Assembly: GCA_022760435.1 (NCBI GenBank)
Contig: JALEFY010000037.1
Coordinates: 124,001-188,000, forward strand
Source of the DNA: Neomegalonema sp.
Lineage (GTDB): Bacteria > Pseudomonadota > Alphaproteobacteria > Rhodobacterales > Rhodobacteraceae
Direction of reading: 5' to 3'
DNA length: 64,000 bases
Shown: piece after piece, positions 50,494 through 60,413 of the stretch
Position numbering within the stretch: position 1 is the stretch's first letter
Layout of the letters: each line of letters starts with the position of its first letter
Position numbers and translations under genes: made by a program
Notes under the pieces: generated by a model
What the model was told of the DNA's origin: nothing
The model's input: only the letters and a program-made list of their open reading frames with translations
The model's database searches: none

Positions 50494-52065
50494 ATGAAAA
50501 TCGGGGCACCGAAGGAAGTGATTGCCGGGGAGGCGCGCGTCGCCATGACCCCCGACAGCGCGCGCCAGCTCCAGAAGCTGGGCTATGACTGCCTGATCGA
50601 AAGCGGTGCCGGTCTGGCGGCCGGCTTTGCCGATGATCTTTACCGCGCCGCCGATGTGACCGTGGTCGAGACCGCCGCCGATCTGTGGGCGCAGGCCGAT
50701 ATCATCGCCAAGGTCCGCGTGCCCGAGCCGTCCGAGCTCGGCTATCTGACCAGCGGCAAGACGCTGATCTCGTTCTTCAACCCGGCTGGCAACGAGGCGG
50801 GGATGGAGGCGGCCAAGGCTTCGGGCGCCAATGTCATCGCCATGGAGATGGTGCCGCGGATCAGCCGCGCGCAAAAGATGGACGCGCTGTCCTCGATGGC
50901 CAATATCGCCGGCTATCGCGCCGTGATCGAGGCCGGTAACAATTTCGGCCGCTTCTTCACCGGTCAGGTCACCGCCGCCGGCAAGGTGCCGCCCGCCAAG
51001 GTGCTCGTCGTGGGCGCGGGGGTGGCTGGTCTGGCCGCGATCGGCACCTCGACCTCGCTCGGAGCCATCACCTACGCCTTTGACGTGCGCCCCGAAGTGG
51101 CCGAGCAGGTCGAGTCGATGGGTGCCGAGTTCGTTTTCCTCGACTTTGAGGAAGAGGGCCAGGACGGCTCGGCGACGGGCGGCTATGCCTCGGTGCAGTC
51201 CGAAGAATTCCGCAACGCCCAGCTTGCCAAGTTCCGCGAGATCGCGCCGGACATGGATATCGTCATCACCACCGCCCTGATCCCCAACCGCCCCGCCCCC
51301 AAGCTGTGGCTCGAGGATATGGTTGCGATGATGAAGCCGGGCTCGGTGATCGTCGATCTGGCCGCCGAGCGCGGCGGCAATGTCGAGGGCACGGTGACCG
51401 ATGAGAAAGTGGTGACCGAGAACGGCGTCACCATCATCGGCTATACCGATTTCCCAAGCCGGATGGCGGCGCAGGCTTCCACGCTCTACGCGACCAATAT
51501 CCGTCACATGATGACCGATCTGACCCCTGAGAAGGACGGCCAGGTCGTGCATAACATGGAAGATGACGTGATCCGCGGCGCGACCGTCACCCATCAGGGC
51601 GAGATCACCTTCCCGCCGCCGCCGCCGAAGATCCAGGCGATCGCGGCCAAGCCGAAGGAGAAGGTCAAGGAACTGACGCCGGAAGAAAAGCGCGCCAAGG
51701 AAATGGCCGCCTTCAAGGCGCAGACCCGCAGCCAGGTCACGCTGCTCGCCATCGGCGCGGCGCTGATTCTCGGCGTCGGGCTGGTCGCTCCGGCCAGCTT
51801 CATGCAGCATTTCATCGTTTTTGTGCTGTCGGTCTTTGTTGGTTTCCAGGTGATCTGGAATGTCAGTCACTCGCTGCACACGCCGCTGATGGCGATCACC
51901 AATGCGATCTCCTCGATCATCATTCTGGGCGCGCTGATGCAGATCGGCTCGAGCTCGGTGCTGGTGATCGTGCTGGCCGCGGCCTCGGTCTTCATGGCCG
52001 GGATCAACATTGTCGGCGGCTTCATGGTGACACGGCGCATGCTCGCCATGTTCCAGAAATCGTAA
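50494..52065 (+). CDS. pntA: NAD(P) transhydrogenase subunit alpha, fused form
   Basis: A 523-residue proton-translocating transhydrogenase subunit. The N-terminal NAD(H)-binding domain contains [22 protein letters not shown] near residue 170, and the C-terminal 110 residues (from about 405) hold the membrane helices. It therefore combines what many alphaproteobacteria split into PntAA and PntAB, as in E. coli PntA (about 510 residues). It uses the proton motive force to make NADPH from NADH. A GAGGG site precedes the ATG. Confidence 0.93.
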   Translation: MKIGAPKEVIAGEARVAMTPDSARQLQKLGYDCLIESGAGLAAGFADDLYRAADVTVVETAADLWAQADIIAKVRVPEPSELGYLTSGKTLISFFNPAGNEAGMEAAKASGANVIAMEMVPRISRAQKMDALSSMANIAGYRAVIEAGNNFGRFFTGQVTAAGKVPPAKVLVVGAGVAGLAAIGTSTSLGAITYAFDVRPEVAEQVESMGAEFVFLDFEEEGQDGSATGGYASVQSEEFRNAQLAKFREIAPDMDIVITTALIPNRPAPKLWLEDMVAMMKPGSVIVDLAAERGGNVEGTVTDEKVVTENGVTIIGYTDFPSRMAAQASTLYATNIRHMMTDLTPEKDGQVVHNMEDDVIRGATVTHQGEITFPPPPPKIQAIAAKPKEKVKELTPEEKRAKEMAAFKAQTRSQVTLLAIGAALILGVGLVAPASFMQHFIVFVLSVFVGFQVIWNVSHSLHTPLMAITNAISSIIILGALMQIGSSSVLVIVLAAASVFMAGINIVGGFMVTRRMLAMFQKS

Positions 52066-52081
52066 GAGAGAGGTGGGGACC

Positions 52082-53515
52082 ATGGAATACGGTTTCACGA
52101 CGGCGGCCTATGTGGTCGCGGCGGTTCTGTTCATCCTCTCGCTCGGGGGGTTGTCGGGCCAGGAAAGCGCCAAGCGCGCGGTATGGTACGGCATTGTCGG
52201 CATGGCGCTGGCGGTGGCGGCAACCTTGATCGGACCGGGCAAGGGCCTGTGGCCGGTCTCGCTGATCCTGATCGCCCTGGGCGGTGTGATCGGCTTGATG
52301 CTCGCCCAACGCGTGCAGATGACCCAGATGCCCGAACTGGTCGCGGCGATGCACTCGCTGGTTGGTCTGGCAGCGGTGTTTGTCGGCTACAACGCCCATT
52401 TCGAGATGATCAATGTGCTCGGCATGGATGAGACGGCGCGCAAAGCCACCGAAGGCTTCGCTGCCCTGCTGGCCAAGAAGGACGGGGTCGAGCTGTCGAT
52501 CCTGAAGGTCGAGCTGTTTCTGGGCGTGTTTATCGGGGCGGTGACCTTTACCGGCTCGGTGATCGCCTATGGCAAGCTCGCCGGGAAGGTGAACAGCAAG
52601 GCGATCAAGCTGCCGGGCGGGCATGTGCTCAACGCGCTGGCGGCGCTGATCTCGGTGGCTTGCCTGGTTTGGTATTTCCAGACCGGCGGGATCATGCCGC
52701 TGGCGATCATGACCGCGGCCGCGCTCTTTATCGGCTATCACCTGATCATGGGCATCGGCGGCGCCGATATGCCGGTGGTGGTGTCGATGCTCAACTCCTA
52801 TTCGGGTTGGGCGGCGGCGGCGATCGGCTTCTCGCTCGGCAATGACCTGCTGATCGTGGTCGGCGCGCTGGTCGGCTCTTCGGGGGCGATCCTGTCCTAT
52901 ATCATGTGCAAGGCGATGAACCGCTCCTTCGTCTCGGTGATCCTGGGCGGCTTTGGCACCACCACCGGTCCGGCGCAGGAGGTCGAGGGCGAGCAGATCG
53001 CCATCGAAGCCGACGGCGTCGCCGCCGCGCTCGACGATGCGGACAGCGTCATCATCGTGCCCGGCTATGGCATGGCCGTCGCGCAAGCGCAGCAATCGGT
53101 GTCCGAGCTGACCAAGCGCCTGCGTGCCAAGGGCAAGAACGTGCGCTTCGCCATTCACCCGGTCGCGGGCCGTCTGCCCGGGCACATGAACGTGCTGCTG
53201 GCCGAGGCGAAGGTGCCCTACGACATCGTGCTGGAGATGGACGAGATCAACGAAGATTTCCCGGAAACCGATGTGGTCATCGTCATCGGCTCGAACGATA
53301 TCGTCAACCCGGCCGCGCAGGACGATCCGAACTCGCCGATCGCCGGGATGCCAGTGCTGGAAGTCTGGAAGGCCAAGCAGGTCTTCGTCTCCAAGCGCGG
53401 CAAGGGCACCGGCTATTCTGGCATCGAGAACCCGCTGTTCTTCAAGGAGAATACGCGCATGTTCTATGGCGATGCCAAAGCCTCGGTCGACAAATTGCTG
53501 ACCATGATCGAGTAA
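52082..53515 (+). CDS. pntB: NAD(P) transhydrogenase subunit beta
   Basis: A 477-residue membrane subunit with nine or so helices in its first half and a C-terminal NADP(H)-binding domain containing [15 protein letters not shown]. The interface segment [18 protein letters not shown] is visible near residue 40. It starts 16 bp after pntA and ends before a strong terminator. The pair supplies NADPH for biosynthesis and glutathione or thioredoxin reduction. Confidence 0.95.
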   Translation: MEYGFTTAAYVVAAVLFILSLGGLSGQESAKRAVWYGIVGMALAVAATLIGPGKGLWPVSLILIALGGVIGLMLAQRVQMTQMPELVAAMHSLVGLAAVFVGYNAHFEMINVLGMDETARKATEGFAALLAKKDGVELSILKVELFLGVFIGAVTFTGSVIAYGKLAGKVNSKAIKLPGGHVLNALAALISVACLVWYFQTGGIMPLAIMTAAALFIGYHLIMGIGGADMPVVVSMLNSYSGWAAAAIGFSLGNDLLIVVGALVGSSGAILSYIMCKAMNRSFVSVILGGFGTTTGPAQEVEGEQIAIEADGVAAALDDADSVIIVPGYGMAVAQAQQSVSELTKRLRAKGKNVRFAIHPVAGRLPGHMNVLLAEAKVPYDIVLEMDEINEDFPETDVVIVIGSNDIVNPAAQDDPNSPIAGMPVLEVWKAKQVFVSKRGKGTGYSGIENPLFFKENTRMFYGDAKASVDKLLTMIE

Positions 53516-53539
53516 GGCGAGATCGCCATCAAGCAGTGG

Positions 53540-53570
53540 AAGGGCGCGAGGCAAGTCGCGCCCTTTTTTT
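53540..53570 (+). terminator. Intrinsic terminator after pntB
   Basis: A 10-bp stem AAGGGCGCGA/TCGCGCCCTT with a short loop is followed by a run of T residues. It lies 25 bp after the pntB stop. Confidence 0.92.
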
Positions 53571-53588
53571 GTGCCCAATCACCTTGTC

Positions 53589-53642
53589 GGACCAAGGACC
53601 CTTTACGGACCAAGGTTCCTTTACGGACCAAAGACCCTTTAC
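53589..53642. repeat. 18-bp tandem repeat, three units
   Basis: GGACCAAGGACCCTTTAC at 53589-53606 is repeated with small changes at 53607-53624 and 53625-53642, and a partial unit follows. The array lies between the pntB terminator and the end of the convergent SYLF gene. Confidence 0.93.
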
Positions 53643-53668
53643 GGACCCAGAGATCGCGCGCCGTCAGC

Positions 53669-54268
53669 CTAGCGGATCAGCCTTGTATACTTGCCGCCCG
53701 CGATACTCGCCCCGCCCAAAAGCCCCTTGCGGCTATAGGTGATGGCGATGGTCGGCGACATTTCGGTGGTGGTGTCGATGCCTGCCTCCACGCCCTCATC
53801 GAGCAAGGTCACCTCCAGATCGGCGCCGACCTCCACCCCCTCATGGGCAAGGAAGGTGCGCAGCGCGTCATCGGTCATGAAGAACAGCGCCTGCCGGGTC
53901 TTCTGCGCCCCGATCTGAAAGCCGAGCGAGCCCGCGCCATAGGCCCAATAGCTGTCGGTACGCCCGCCGATGCGCAGCGCGCCCTCGCCATAGGCGCCGC
54001 CGACGATGAAGCCGGCCTTGATCACATTCGGGATCACCAGCACCGCCAGCGCGCGGTCATAGAGCTCGCGCGCGTTGGGCACGGTTGCGTAGAGATCGGC
54101 GAGCGCCTCATCGACTTCCCGCTCGATCTGCGCAGCATCGGCGGCAGCGGCAAGCTGCGGGCTGAGCGCGCCGATCCCGATCGCAAGACCGGCACCCGCA
54201 ACCCGGCCGAGCAGGGCCCGGCGTGAAACCTGGGGACGTGTAACATGGGGACGCGAAAAATCGGACAT
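53669..54268 (-). CDS. SYLF/Ysc84 lipid-binding domain protein with Tat-like signal
   Basis: A 199-residue exported protein. The signal has paired arginines (SRRALLGRVAGAG) before a hydrophobic stretch ending near LAAAADA, which suggests Tat or Sec export. The mature part is a SYLF domain with GFIVGGAYGEGALRIGG and GSLGFQIGAQ, proposed to bind lipids. The ATG at 54268 has GGAG at 8 bases; an upstream frame to 54373 is arginine-rich and unlikely. Its function in bacteria is unclear. Confidence 0.85.
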   Translation of the reverse strand: MSDFSRPHVTRPQVSRRALLGRVAGAGLAIGIGALSPQLAAAADAAQIEREVDEALADLYATVPNARELYDRALAVLVIPNVIKAGFIVGGAYGEGALRIGGRTDSYWAYGAGSLGFQIGAQKTRQALFFMTDDALRTFLAHEGVEVGADLEVTLLDEGVEAGIDTTTEMSPTIAITYSRKGLLGGASIAGGKYTRLIR

Positions 54269-54384
54269 GTCATCTCTCCTGCAAGAGCGCCCGGCTCGCC
54301 TCTCAAGGGCAACGCGCGAGCTGATGCAACAGACATGGGGAGCCGATGACGGCGCTTCCATGACCGCCCCCAAAGCGCCGCTTT

Positions 54385-55143
54385 TCAGCGCCCGCCGGTG
54401 ATGTCCAGCAGGGCGCGGGTGGTGTAGGAGGCGGCGTCCGAGAGCAGCCAGAGGATGCCTTGCGCAACCTCATCCGCCGAGCCGGCGCGCTGCATCGGGA
54501 TGCCCGGCGCCATCTGCGCGACGCGGTCGGGGCGCCCGCTCTGGGCATGGATCTCGGTCTCGATCAGGCCGGGGCGCACCGCATTGACCCGAATGCCTTC
54601 GGGCGCCAGCTCTTTTGCCAGACCGAGGGTCATCGTATCCACCGCGCCCTTGGAGGCAGCGTAATCCACGAACTCATTCGGCGAGCCCAGACGCGCCGCG
54701 CCCGAGGAGACAAAGACAATCGCCCCGCCCTGCCCGCCGCGCGATCGTGCCATCACCCGCGCCGCCGCACGCGCGGTCAGCAGCGCTCCGAGCACATTGA
54801 CCCGCAGCACATTCTCGATGCGGGCCGGGTCCATATCGATGAGCGGGCTGGTCCGGGCGATGATCCCGGCATTGACCACCACCCCGTCGAGCAGCCCGAA
54901 GCGGGCCGCTACCGCGCTGAACAGCCCCTCGACCGCCTCGGCTTCGGCAATATCGGCCTGAAAGCTCGCCGCCATGCCGCCACCCGCGGTGATCTCGTCG
55001 ACCAGAATGCGCGCCGCCGCCGCATCGGCGCGGTAGTTGATCGCCACGCGCCAGCCTTGCGCCGCGCAGAGCCGGGCGCTCGCCGCCCCGATCCCGCGCG
55101 CACCGCCGGTGATCAGGATCACGCGGCCCGCAGGCGCGCTCAT
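54385..55143 (-). CDS. FabG-like short-chain dehydrogenase/reductase
   Basis: A 252-residue SDR with TGGARGIG near residue 13, NAG at about residue 90, the catalytic S in FVSSGAARLG, and YAASK. The layout resembles glucose-1-dehydrogenase/FabG-like enzymes of broad substrate range. Its ATG overlaps the sufS stop by 4 bp (ATGA), so translation is coupled to that of sufS. The pairing with a cysteine desulfurase has no obvious pathway meaning. Confidence 0.87.
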   Translation of the reverse strand: MSAPAGRVILITGGARGIGAASARLCAAQGWRVAINYRADAAAARILVDEITAGGGMAASFQADIAEAEAVEGLFSAVAARFGLLDGVVVNAGIIARTSPLIDMDPARIENVLRVNVLGALLTARAAARVMARSRGGQGGAIVFVSSGAARLGSPNEFVDYAASKGAVDTMTLGLAKELAPEGIRVNAVRPGLIETEIHAQSGRPDRVAQMAPGIPMQRAGSADEVAQGILWLLSDAASYTTRALLDITGGR

Positions 55144-56396
55144 CCGAACATCCGATGCGCCGCTTCCAGCGCCTCGATCAGCACGTCGATCTCGGCGCGG
55201 GTGTTGTAGAGCCCGCAGCTCGCCCGGGTGGTGGCGGTGACGCCCAGATGGCTCATCAGCGGCTGCGCGCAGTGATGGCCCGCCCGCACCGCGACCCCGC
55301 GCCGGTCGATGATGGTTGAGATGTCATGCGGATGCGCCCCCTCCATCGCAAAGGAGAAGATCGCGCCCTTGCCCGGCGCCGATCCATGCACGCTGAGCCA
55401 GTTGATCCCCCCGAGCCGCTCGGCGGCATAGGCGGCGAGATCGCGCTCATGGGCGGCGATCTTGTCCATGCCGATGCCTTGCAGATAGTCGATCGCGGCC
55501 CCGAGCCCGATCATCTGGGCGATCCCGGGCGTGCCGCTCTCGAACTTGTGCGGCGGATCATTGTAGGTGATCGCGTCCTGCTCGACGGTGCGGATCATGT
55601 CGCCGCCGCCCATGAACGGGCGCATCGCCTCATAGCGCGCGCGCTTGACATAGAGCGCGCCGGAGGCGGTGGGGCCGTAGAGCTTGTGGCCGGTGATGGC
55701 GTAGAAATCGACGCCCAGATCGGCGACATTGACCGGCATATGCACCGCCGCCTGCGAGCCATCGACGCAGATCGCCGCCCCGAAGGCATGGGCCGCCGCC
55801 GCGATCGCCTTCACATCCACCACCGTGCCCAGCACATTGGACATATGCGTGATCGCGACCAGCTTGGTGCGCTCGCTCATCGCCGCCGCCACCTTCTGCG
55901 CTGGCAAGGAGCCATCGGGCTCGGGCGCCACCCATTTGAGCGTGACGCCAAGGCGCTCGCGCAGGAAATGCCAGGGGACGATATTGGCGTGATGCTCCAT
56001 CACCGACAGCACGATCTCATCACCCGCGCGCAGGTTCTCGGCGCCCCAGGCATAGGAGACCAGGTTCAGCCCATGGGTCGAGCCGGTGGTGAACAGAATC
56101 TCGTCCTCATGCTCGGCACCGAGGAAGTGCTGGAGCTTGCCGCGCACCGCCTCGTAGTGATCGGTGGCGAGGTTCGACAGGTAATGCAGCCCGCGATGCA
56201 CATTGGCGTATTCCTCGGCATAGCTGCGCGTCACCGCCTCGATCACCGCGCGCGGCTTTTGCGCGCTGGCACCATTGTCGAGATAGACCAGCGGCTTGCC
56301 ATAGACCTGCCGCGACAGGATCGGGAAATCGGCACGGATCGCCTCGACATCATAGGGGGCTTTGCGGTCAAGGGCGCTCGGCTCTGGGGTATTCAT
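55140..56396 (-). CDS. sufS: Cysteine desulfurase SufS
   Basis: A 418-residue PLP-dependent group II cysteine desulfurase that supplies sulfur for iron-sulfur cluster assembly. The PLP lysine lies in YAITGHKLYGP, and the catalytic cysteine is C394 in TRASCGLYNT. The ATG at 56396 has GGAG at 6 bases; an in-frame ATG at 56411 is the alternative. No sufB, C, D or E gene is adjacent, so it is separated from the rest of the SUF system. A 21-bp direct repeat lies just upstream. Confidence 0.92.
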   Translation of the reverse strand: MNTPEPSALDRKAPYDVEAIRADFPILSRQVYGKPLVYLDNGASAQKPRAVIEAVTRSYAEEYANVHRGLHYLSNLATDHYEAVRGKLQHFLGAEHEDEILFTTGSTHGLNLVSYAWGAENLRAGDEIVLSVMEHHANIVPWHFLRERLGVTLKWVAPEPDGSLPAQKVAAAMSERTKLVAITHMSNVLGTVVDVKAIAAAAHAFGAAICVDGSQAAVHMPVNVADLGVDFYAITGHKLYGPTASGALYVKRARYEAMRPFMGGGDMIRTVEQDAITYNDPPHKFESGTPGIAQMIGLGAAIDYLQGIGMDKIAAHERDLAAYAAERLGGINWLSVHGSAPGKGAIFSFAMEGAHPHDISTIIDRRGVAVRAGHHCAQPLMSHLGVTATTRASCGLYNTRAEIDVLIEALEAAHRMFG

Positions 56397-56411
56397 GCAG
56401 ATCTCCAGCAT

Positions 56412-56453
56412 GTCTTGTGTCTTGCAGGTCGTGTCTTGCGTCTTGCAGGTCGT
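56412..56453. repeat. 21-bp direct repeat upstream of sufS
   Basis: The units at 56412-56432 and 56433-56453 are identical except for one base; each is built on GTCTTG and ends CAGGTCGT. They lie in the leader just before the ribosome-binding site of sufS. Confidence 0.93.
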
Positions 56454-56490
56454 GTATCTCGCGGCTTGCGCGCTGCCCTTTGCGCACGCG

Positions 56491-57090
56491 TCAAGAGGGC
56501 AGCCCCGGCGGGGTGTAGCCCAGCATCGTCGCGATCAGGGCGATGGCGAAGCTGATCCCGATCAGCACCACCATGCCGACCAGAAGCACCGACGGGGTCG
56601 AGGCAAAGCCATGCGCCTCGGCGATGAAGGCAGCCAGCATATAGAGCAGATAGAGCAGCGCCGCGACGATGACCAGCGCGCTCAAGCCTGGCGCCACGAC
56701 CCCGACCACGGCGCTCGCAAAGGTGGCGAGGACCGATACCAGGGCATGCCAACCGCATACCCGCACCAGATCGATCCATTCGCCCTTGCCCCCGAAGGCT
56801 TTGCCAAAGGCATTGGCAATGAAGGAGATGAAGATGAGCTGCCCGAAATCGATCAGCGCCAGCAAGACGAGGCGATTGGAGGCCGGCAGCACCTCGACCC
56901 GCTCCCCGGCATCGTTCAGAGGCGGTGCGATCATCGTGCTCGCGACACTGATCAGTGCGCTGATGACCACCGCCGCCATAACCATGACAATCACCGCCCC
57001 GAAACTTGGGCGCTGGGCGAGGATCCAGGCGGCCGATGCGCGCGGCCTCAGATAGGCTTGCAGCATTTCGCTCAGCAGCAGGGGGCTCAT
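56491..57090 (-). CDS. Yip1-domain membrane protein
   Basis: A 199-residue membrane protein with about five hydrophobic segments and the layout of Yip1/YIPF-domain proteins: short N-terminal loop, a helix near residue 35, and four closely spaced C-terminal helices. The ATG at 57090 has GGAG at 7 bases and overlaps the upstream gene stop by 4 bp. Function unknown. It pairs with the next Yip1-like gene in one transcript. Confidence 0.78.
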   Translation of the reverse strand: MSPLLLSEMLQAYLRPRASAAWILAQRPSFGAVIVMVMAAVVISALISVASTMIAPPLNDAGERVEVLPASNRLVLLALIDFGQLIFISFIANAFGKAFGGKGEWIDLVRVCGWHALVSVLATFASAVVGVVAPGLSALVIVAALLYLLYMLAAFIAEAHGFASTPSVLLVGMVVLIGISFAIALIATMLGYTPPGLPS

Positions 57091-57758
57091 GCGGGGGCTC
57101 CGATCAGTTGGGAGGCAGCAAAGATGACGAGTCCAAGGCCGATCATACCGGCCAGAATCCACAGCATCACCTTGCGCGGCGAAGAGAAGACATGGGCACT
57201 CGCGATGCCCGCGCTGAAGATATAGAGCCGAAGCAAGCCGGTCGGAAGCATCACCGCATCGGCAATCAGGCGTTGCGGCGGCAGGCCGGAAGGGGCCGCC
57301 TGGGTGAGCGGGCCGAACAGGGCGAGCCCCAGCCTCTGGCCGCCGGGCTCAAGCAGCAAGACTTCGACAAAGGTGATCGGCAGCCCGATCATCAGCGCCC
57401 AGATCACCGCCGTCCGGGTGCGATACCAATCGCCGCGCCCGCCGCAGAGCCGGGCAATGCCATTGATCAGCGCCGAGAGCAGATAGAGGCCGAGCGGCAC
57501 CACCAGCAGGCCGGTGATCAGCGTCTCGATGAGGACTTGCTTGTCAGGCGTGCTCGGGGCGCCGGGCGCAAGTTGTCGGCTGATCAGCCCGCCGAGCCAG
57601 AAGGCCAGCAGCCCCCAGGTCACCGCAAAGCTCAGCAAGATCGCCTCGCGCGGGCGTTCATCAAGCAGACGCCGGATCGAGCCGCTGAAATCCCAATAGG
57701 CGTCGCGGATCCGGGCGATCAGCCCTTGCGGGGCGACGGGGGAAGGGGTCTCGCTCAT
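57087..57758 (-). CDS. Yip1-like membrane protein
   Basis: A 223-residue membrane protein with several hydrophobic helices, of the same general Yip1-like layout as the downstream gene but only distantly similar. The N-terminus (about 1-45) is polar and predicted cytoplasmic. The start at 57758 (MSETPSPVAPQGL) is preferred; an ATG at 57770 is possible. It is translationally coupled to the downstream gene. Function unknown. Confidence 0.75.
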   Translation of the reverse strand: MSETPSPVAPQGLIARIRDAYWDFSGSIRRLLDERPREAILLSFAVTWGLLAFWLGGLISRQLAPGAPSTPDKQVLIETLITGLLVVPLGLYLLSALINGIARLCGGRGDWYRTRTAVIWALMIGLPITFVEVLLLEPGGQRLGLALFGPLTQAAPSGLPPQRLIADAVMLPTGLLRLYIFSAGIASAHVFSSPRKVMLWILAGMIGLGLVIFAASQLIGAPA

Positions 57759-57878
57759 GCACGCTCTCATTCACCGTTTCAGTTTGCCCGCGCACCATAA
57801 AGCGCCCTCGCCCCGCGGCAAGGGCTGAGGCAGCGCGGCTGTCAATCGAGCGCGCCTGGGTGAAGGAAAACCGATCCC

Positions 57879-58928
57879 CTACCGCTCCCTCAGTTCCGGG
57901 GCGTGAGCCGCTTTGGGGTCGCTTTTCAGGCCCTTGAGCACCGCCTTGTGCGGGCGGTTTGGGCCTTCCATGTTGCCCAATTCGCCCTCATCGCTGGGCG
58001 GGTCGAGGAACGGCTCGTCCTCGGTGATCTCGCCGCGATCCATCTGGCGGCCTCGGCGCAGCTCTGCGCGGGCGATGTTGATCTGGGCGCCAAAGAAGAT
58101 CACCACCGCGCTCATGTAGAAGAAGAGCAGCGTGATCACCACCCCGGCCATCGCCCCGTAACTACCGGCAAAGCTTGGCGCAAAACGCAGATAGAGCGAG
58201 AAGGCGGTGGCGCCGAGGAACCAGAGCGCGGTCGTCGCCAGCACGCCGGGCAGCACCGAAACCTCCCAATGCTCGCGATGGATGGTGTAGAGATGCAGCG
58301 TGTAGCCGCGCCGCTTGCCCTTGGGCAAGGTCGTGTGCAGCACCACCAGCAGCAGGAAAAACATCGGCAAACCAACCAGATAACGCAGGTTGGAGAATAT
58401 TTCCGTGCCCCAATGGCTGCCCCCGGCCAGTTCGATCAGCCGCGCAATCGTCGGCCAGAGCACGATCAGGAATGCCAGCAGGATGAACACCACCGCCGCC
58501 ATTGCCGCCAGCGCCAGGCTTTCGAGCCGACGACGCAGGAAGTTGCGCTTGTCCTTCACATCATAAGCGGCATTGAACCCGATCCGTGCGGCCTCAAAGG
58601 CATTCGAGCCCGCCCACAGGCCCACCGCCGCCGAGATCATCGCCAGTAGCCCGTGCTTGCTCTCGATAATCGAGCGCAGGATCGGCTCGAGCGTGGTGCG
58701 AACCTGTTGCGGGGTCAGGGCGAACATCTGATCGACGATCAGCAAGCTCTCGTCGCGCCCGACGATCAGGCTGCCCGAGACGATCAGGAAGACCATGAAC
58801 GGAAAGAAGGAGAGCAGCCCGGTATAGGCGAGATAACCCGCCAGCGCGAAGCTGTGATCCTCGTTGAAGCGGTGCCAGGCGACTGCGATCAGCCGCACCA
58901 GCCACAGATTCTTGATCGCGGCGAGCAT
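57879..58928 (-). CDS. YihY/BrkB-family membrane protein
   Basis: A 349-residue protein of the YihY/virulence-factor BrkB family, of uncertain function though once annotated as ribonuclease BN. Hydrophobic helices dominate residues 20-280, with HSFALAGYLAYTGLLSFFPFMVFL and GLWAGSNAFEAARIGFNAAYDVKD as family blocks. The cytoplasmic tail after residue 285 is charged. The ATG at 58928 has a strong GGGGGAGGGGG site. It starts 16 bp after argC and probably shares its transcript. Confidence 0.88.
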   Translation of the reverse strand: MLAAIKNLWLVRLIAVAWHRFNEDHSFALAGYLAYTGLLSFFPFMVFLIVSGSLIVGRDESLLIVDQMFALTPQQVRTTLEPILRSIIESKHGLLAMISAAVGLWAGSNAFEAARIGFNAAYDVKDKRNFLRRRLESLALAAMAAVVFILLAFLIVLWPTIARLIELAGGSHWGTEIFSNLRYLVGLPMFFLLLVVLHTTLPKGKRRGYTLHLYTIHREHWEVSVLPGVLATTALWFLGATAFSLYLRFAPSFAGSYGAMAGVVITLLFFYMSAVVIFFGAQINIARAELRRGRQMDRGEITEDEPFLDPPSDEGELGNMEGPNRPHKAVLKGLKSDPKAAHAPELRER

Positions 58929-58944
58929 CGCCCCCTCCCCCAGA

Positions 58945-59976
58945 TCACGGAAAGACCGGTGCCAGCGTGAGCCCGGCGCTTTCCTCAAGGCCGAGCATCA
59001 GGTTTGCATTCTGCACCGCCTGCCCCGAGGCACCCTTCATCAGGTTATCGAGGGTGCTGAACACATAGACCCGCCCCGGCACCCGGTCGGGCACCACGCC
59101 GATGCGGCACAGGTTGGAGCCGCGCACATGCCGGGTGCTCGGCGCCTCGCCAAGCGGCAGAACATGCACGAACGGCTCGGCGCTGTAGCGCTCGGCCAGC
59201 GCGGCATGAATCGCAGAAGCCTCGCCGCGCACATGGATGGTGGCGAGGATGCCGCGGTTCATCGGCATCAGATGGGGCATGAAAGAACAGGTGACCGGCC
59301 GCCCGGCGACCTTCGAGAACTCCTGCTCGAACTCGGCGACATGGCGATGGCCGGTGATCGAATAGGGATGGACGCCCTCGGAAACCTCGGTGTGCAGCAA
59401 CCCCTCCTTGGCCGAGCGCCCGGCGCCCGAAACCCCGGCCATCAGCGCTACCGAGATCTCGTCCGGCTCGACCACCCCCGCAGCGAGCAGCGGCAGCACG
59501 CCATACATCACCGTGGCGGCGTTGCAGCCGGTGCCCGCGACGAGCCGCGCACCGGCGATCTGCTCGCGGTAGAACTCGGTGAGGCCATAGACCGCCTCGT
59601 CTTGCAGATCGAGCGCCCCGTGCGGACGTCCGTACCAGGCTTCGTAGGCCGCCGGGTCGCGCAGACGGAAATCGGCCGACAGATCGACGATCTTCAGATC
59701 GCGCGGCAGGGCCGAGACCACCTCTTGCGTGGTGGCATGGGGCAGCGCGCAAAAGGCGATGTCGATGCTCGCGGGGTCGAGATCCTCGATCCGGATCAGG
59801 TCCGGCAGATCCATGCCCACGCATTGCGGAAACACGCTCGCCATCGCCTGCCCGGCCTTGGAATTCGCGGTCAGCGCCGAGATTTTCAGATGCGGATGCG
59901 TTGCGATCAGGCGCACCAGTTCCGCTCCCGTGTAGCCGCTGGCTCCGAGAATGGCGGTACGGAATGTCTGGGTCAT
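58945..59976 (-). CDS. argC: N-acetyl-gamma-glutamyl-phosphate reductase
   Basis: A 343-residue NADPH-dependent enzyme, third step of arginine synthesis. The nucleotide loop is [15 protein letters not shown], and the catalytic cysteine is C151 in [12 protein letters not shown]. The later [13 protein letters not shown] and [12 protein letters not shown] blocks are typical. Length fits the type 1 family. It is transcribed toward the YihY gene. Confidence 0.95.
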   Translation of the reverse strand: MTQTFRTAILGASGYTGAELVRLIATHPHLKISALTANSKAGQAMASVFPQCVGMDLPDLIRIEDLDPASIDIAFCALPHATTQEVVSALPRDLKIVDLSADFRLRDPAAYEAWYGRPHGALDLQDEAVYGLTEFYREQIAGARLVAGTGCNAATVMYGVLPLLAAGVVEPDEISVALMAGVSGAGRSAKEGLLHTEVSEGVHPYSITGHRHVAEFEQEFSKVAGRPVTCSFMPHLMPMNRGILATIHVRGEASAIHAALAERYSAEPFVHVLPLGEAPSTRHVRGSNLCRIGVVPDRVPGRVYVFSTLDNLMKGASGQAVQNANLMLGLEESAGLTLAPVFP

Positions 59977-60154
59977 GCTCTGCCTGTCTGCTCTGCCCGC
60001 CGGTCAGCGGAAATTCATATGCGCGGAAATACGGCCGCGGGATTTTGGTTACAGGCTCCACATAGAAGAGCTGCCCGGCACGTGCAAGCTGGCAGGGGAG
60101 CGCGAGAGAGATCCGGCTCCGCAAGAATTGATGCCCCGCAGGGCGTGCTGTCCC

Positions 60155-60385
60155 TCAAGGCTCCTGACGCACCAGCCGATGCACGATCCTGCGGGTGAGC
60201 GGTGCCACCACCAGCACCACCGGGAAGGCCACCGCCCAGGAGGTGAGCCAGGCGCTCATCCACAGCCCGAAGAACCCGTCTACCAGCCCGAGCGCACGCA
60301 GGGTCGCAACGCCCGAGACGATGCAGGACATCAGGCCCGACAGCACGAGCCCGAAGACGACTTGTTCATACCGGCGCGGGATCAT
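60155..60385 (-). CDS. DUF2798 small membrane protein
   Basis: A 76-residue protein with two hydrophobic helices separated by a short polar hinge. The sequence GLVLSGLMSCIVSGVATLRALG followed by WLTSWAVAFPVVLVVAPLTRRIVHRLV matches the DUF2798 family, in which a conserved region ends in P-x-x-R-R-x-V. The family is of unknown function. It lies between argC and the acyltransferase gene. Confidence 0.78.
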   Translation of the reverse strand: MIPRRYEQVVFGLVLSGLMSCIVSGVATLRALGLVDGFFGLWMSAWLTSWAVAFPVVLVVAPLTRRIVHRLVRQEP

Positions 60386-60413
60386 CGGCAGCCCCCCTGT
60401 TGTGATGCGCGTC

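Noticed and set aside
59045-60124. A 359-residue minus-strand frame overlapping argC in another frame
   Set aside because: ArgC in the other frame has all catalytic motifs; this frame is arginine-rich and lacks a family match.
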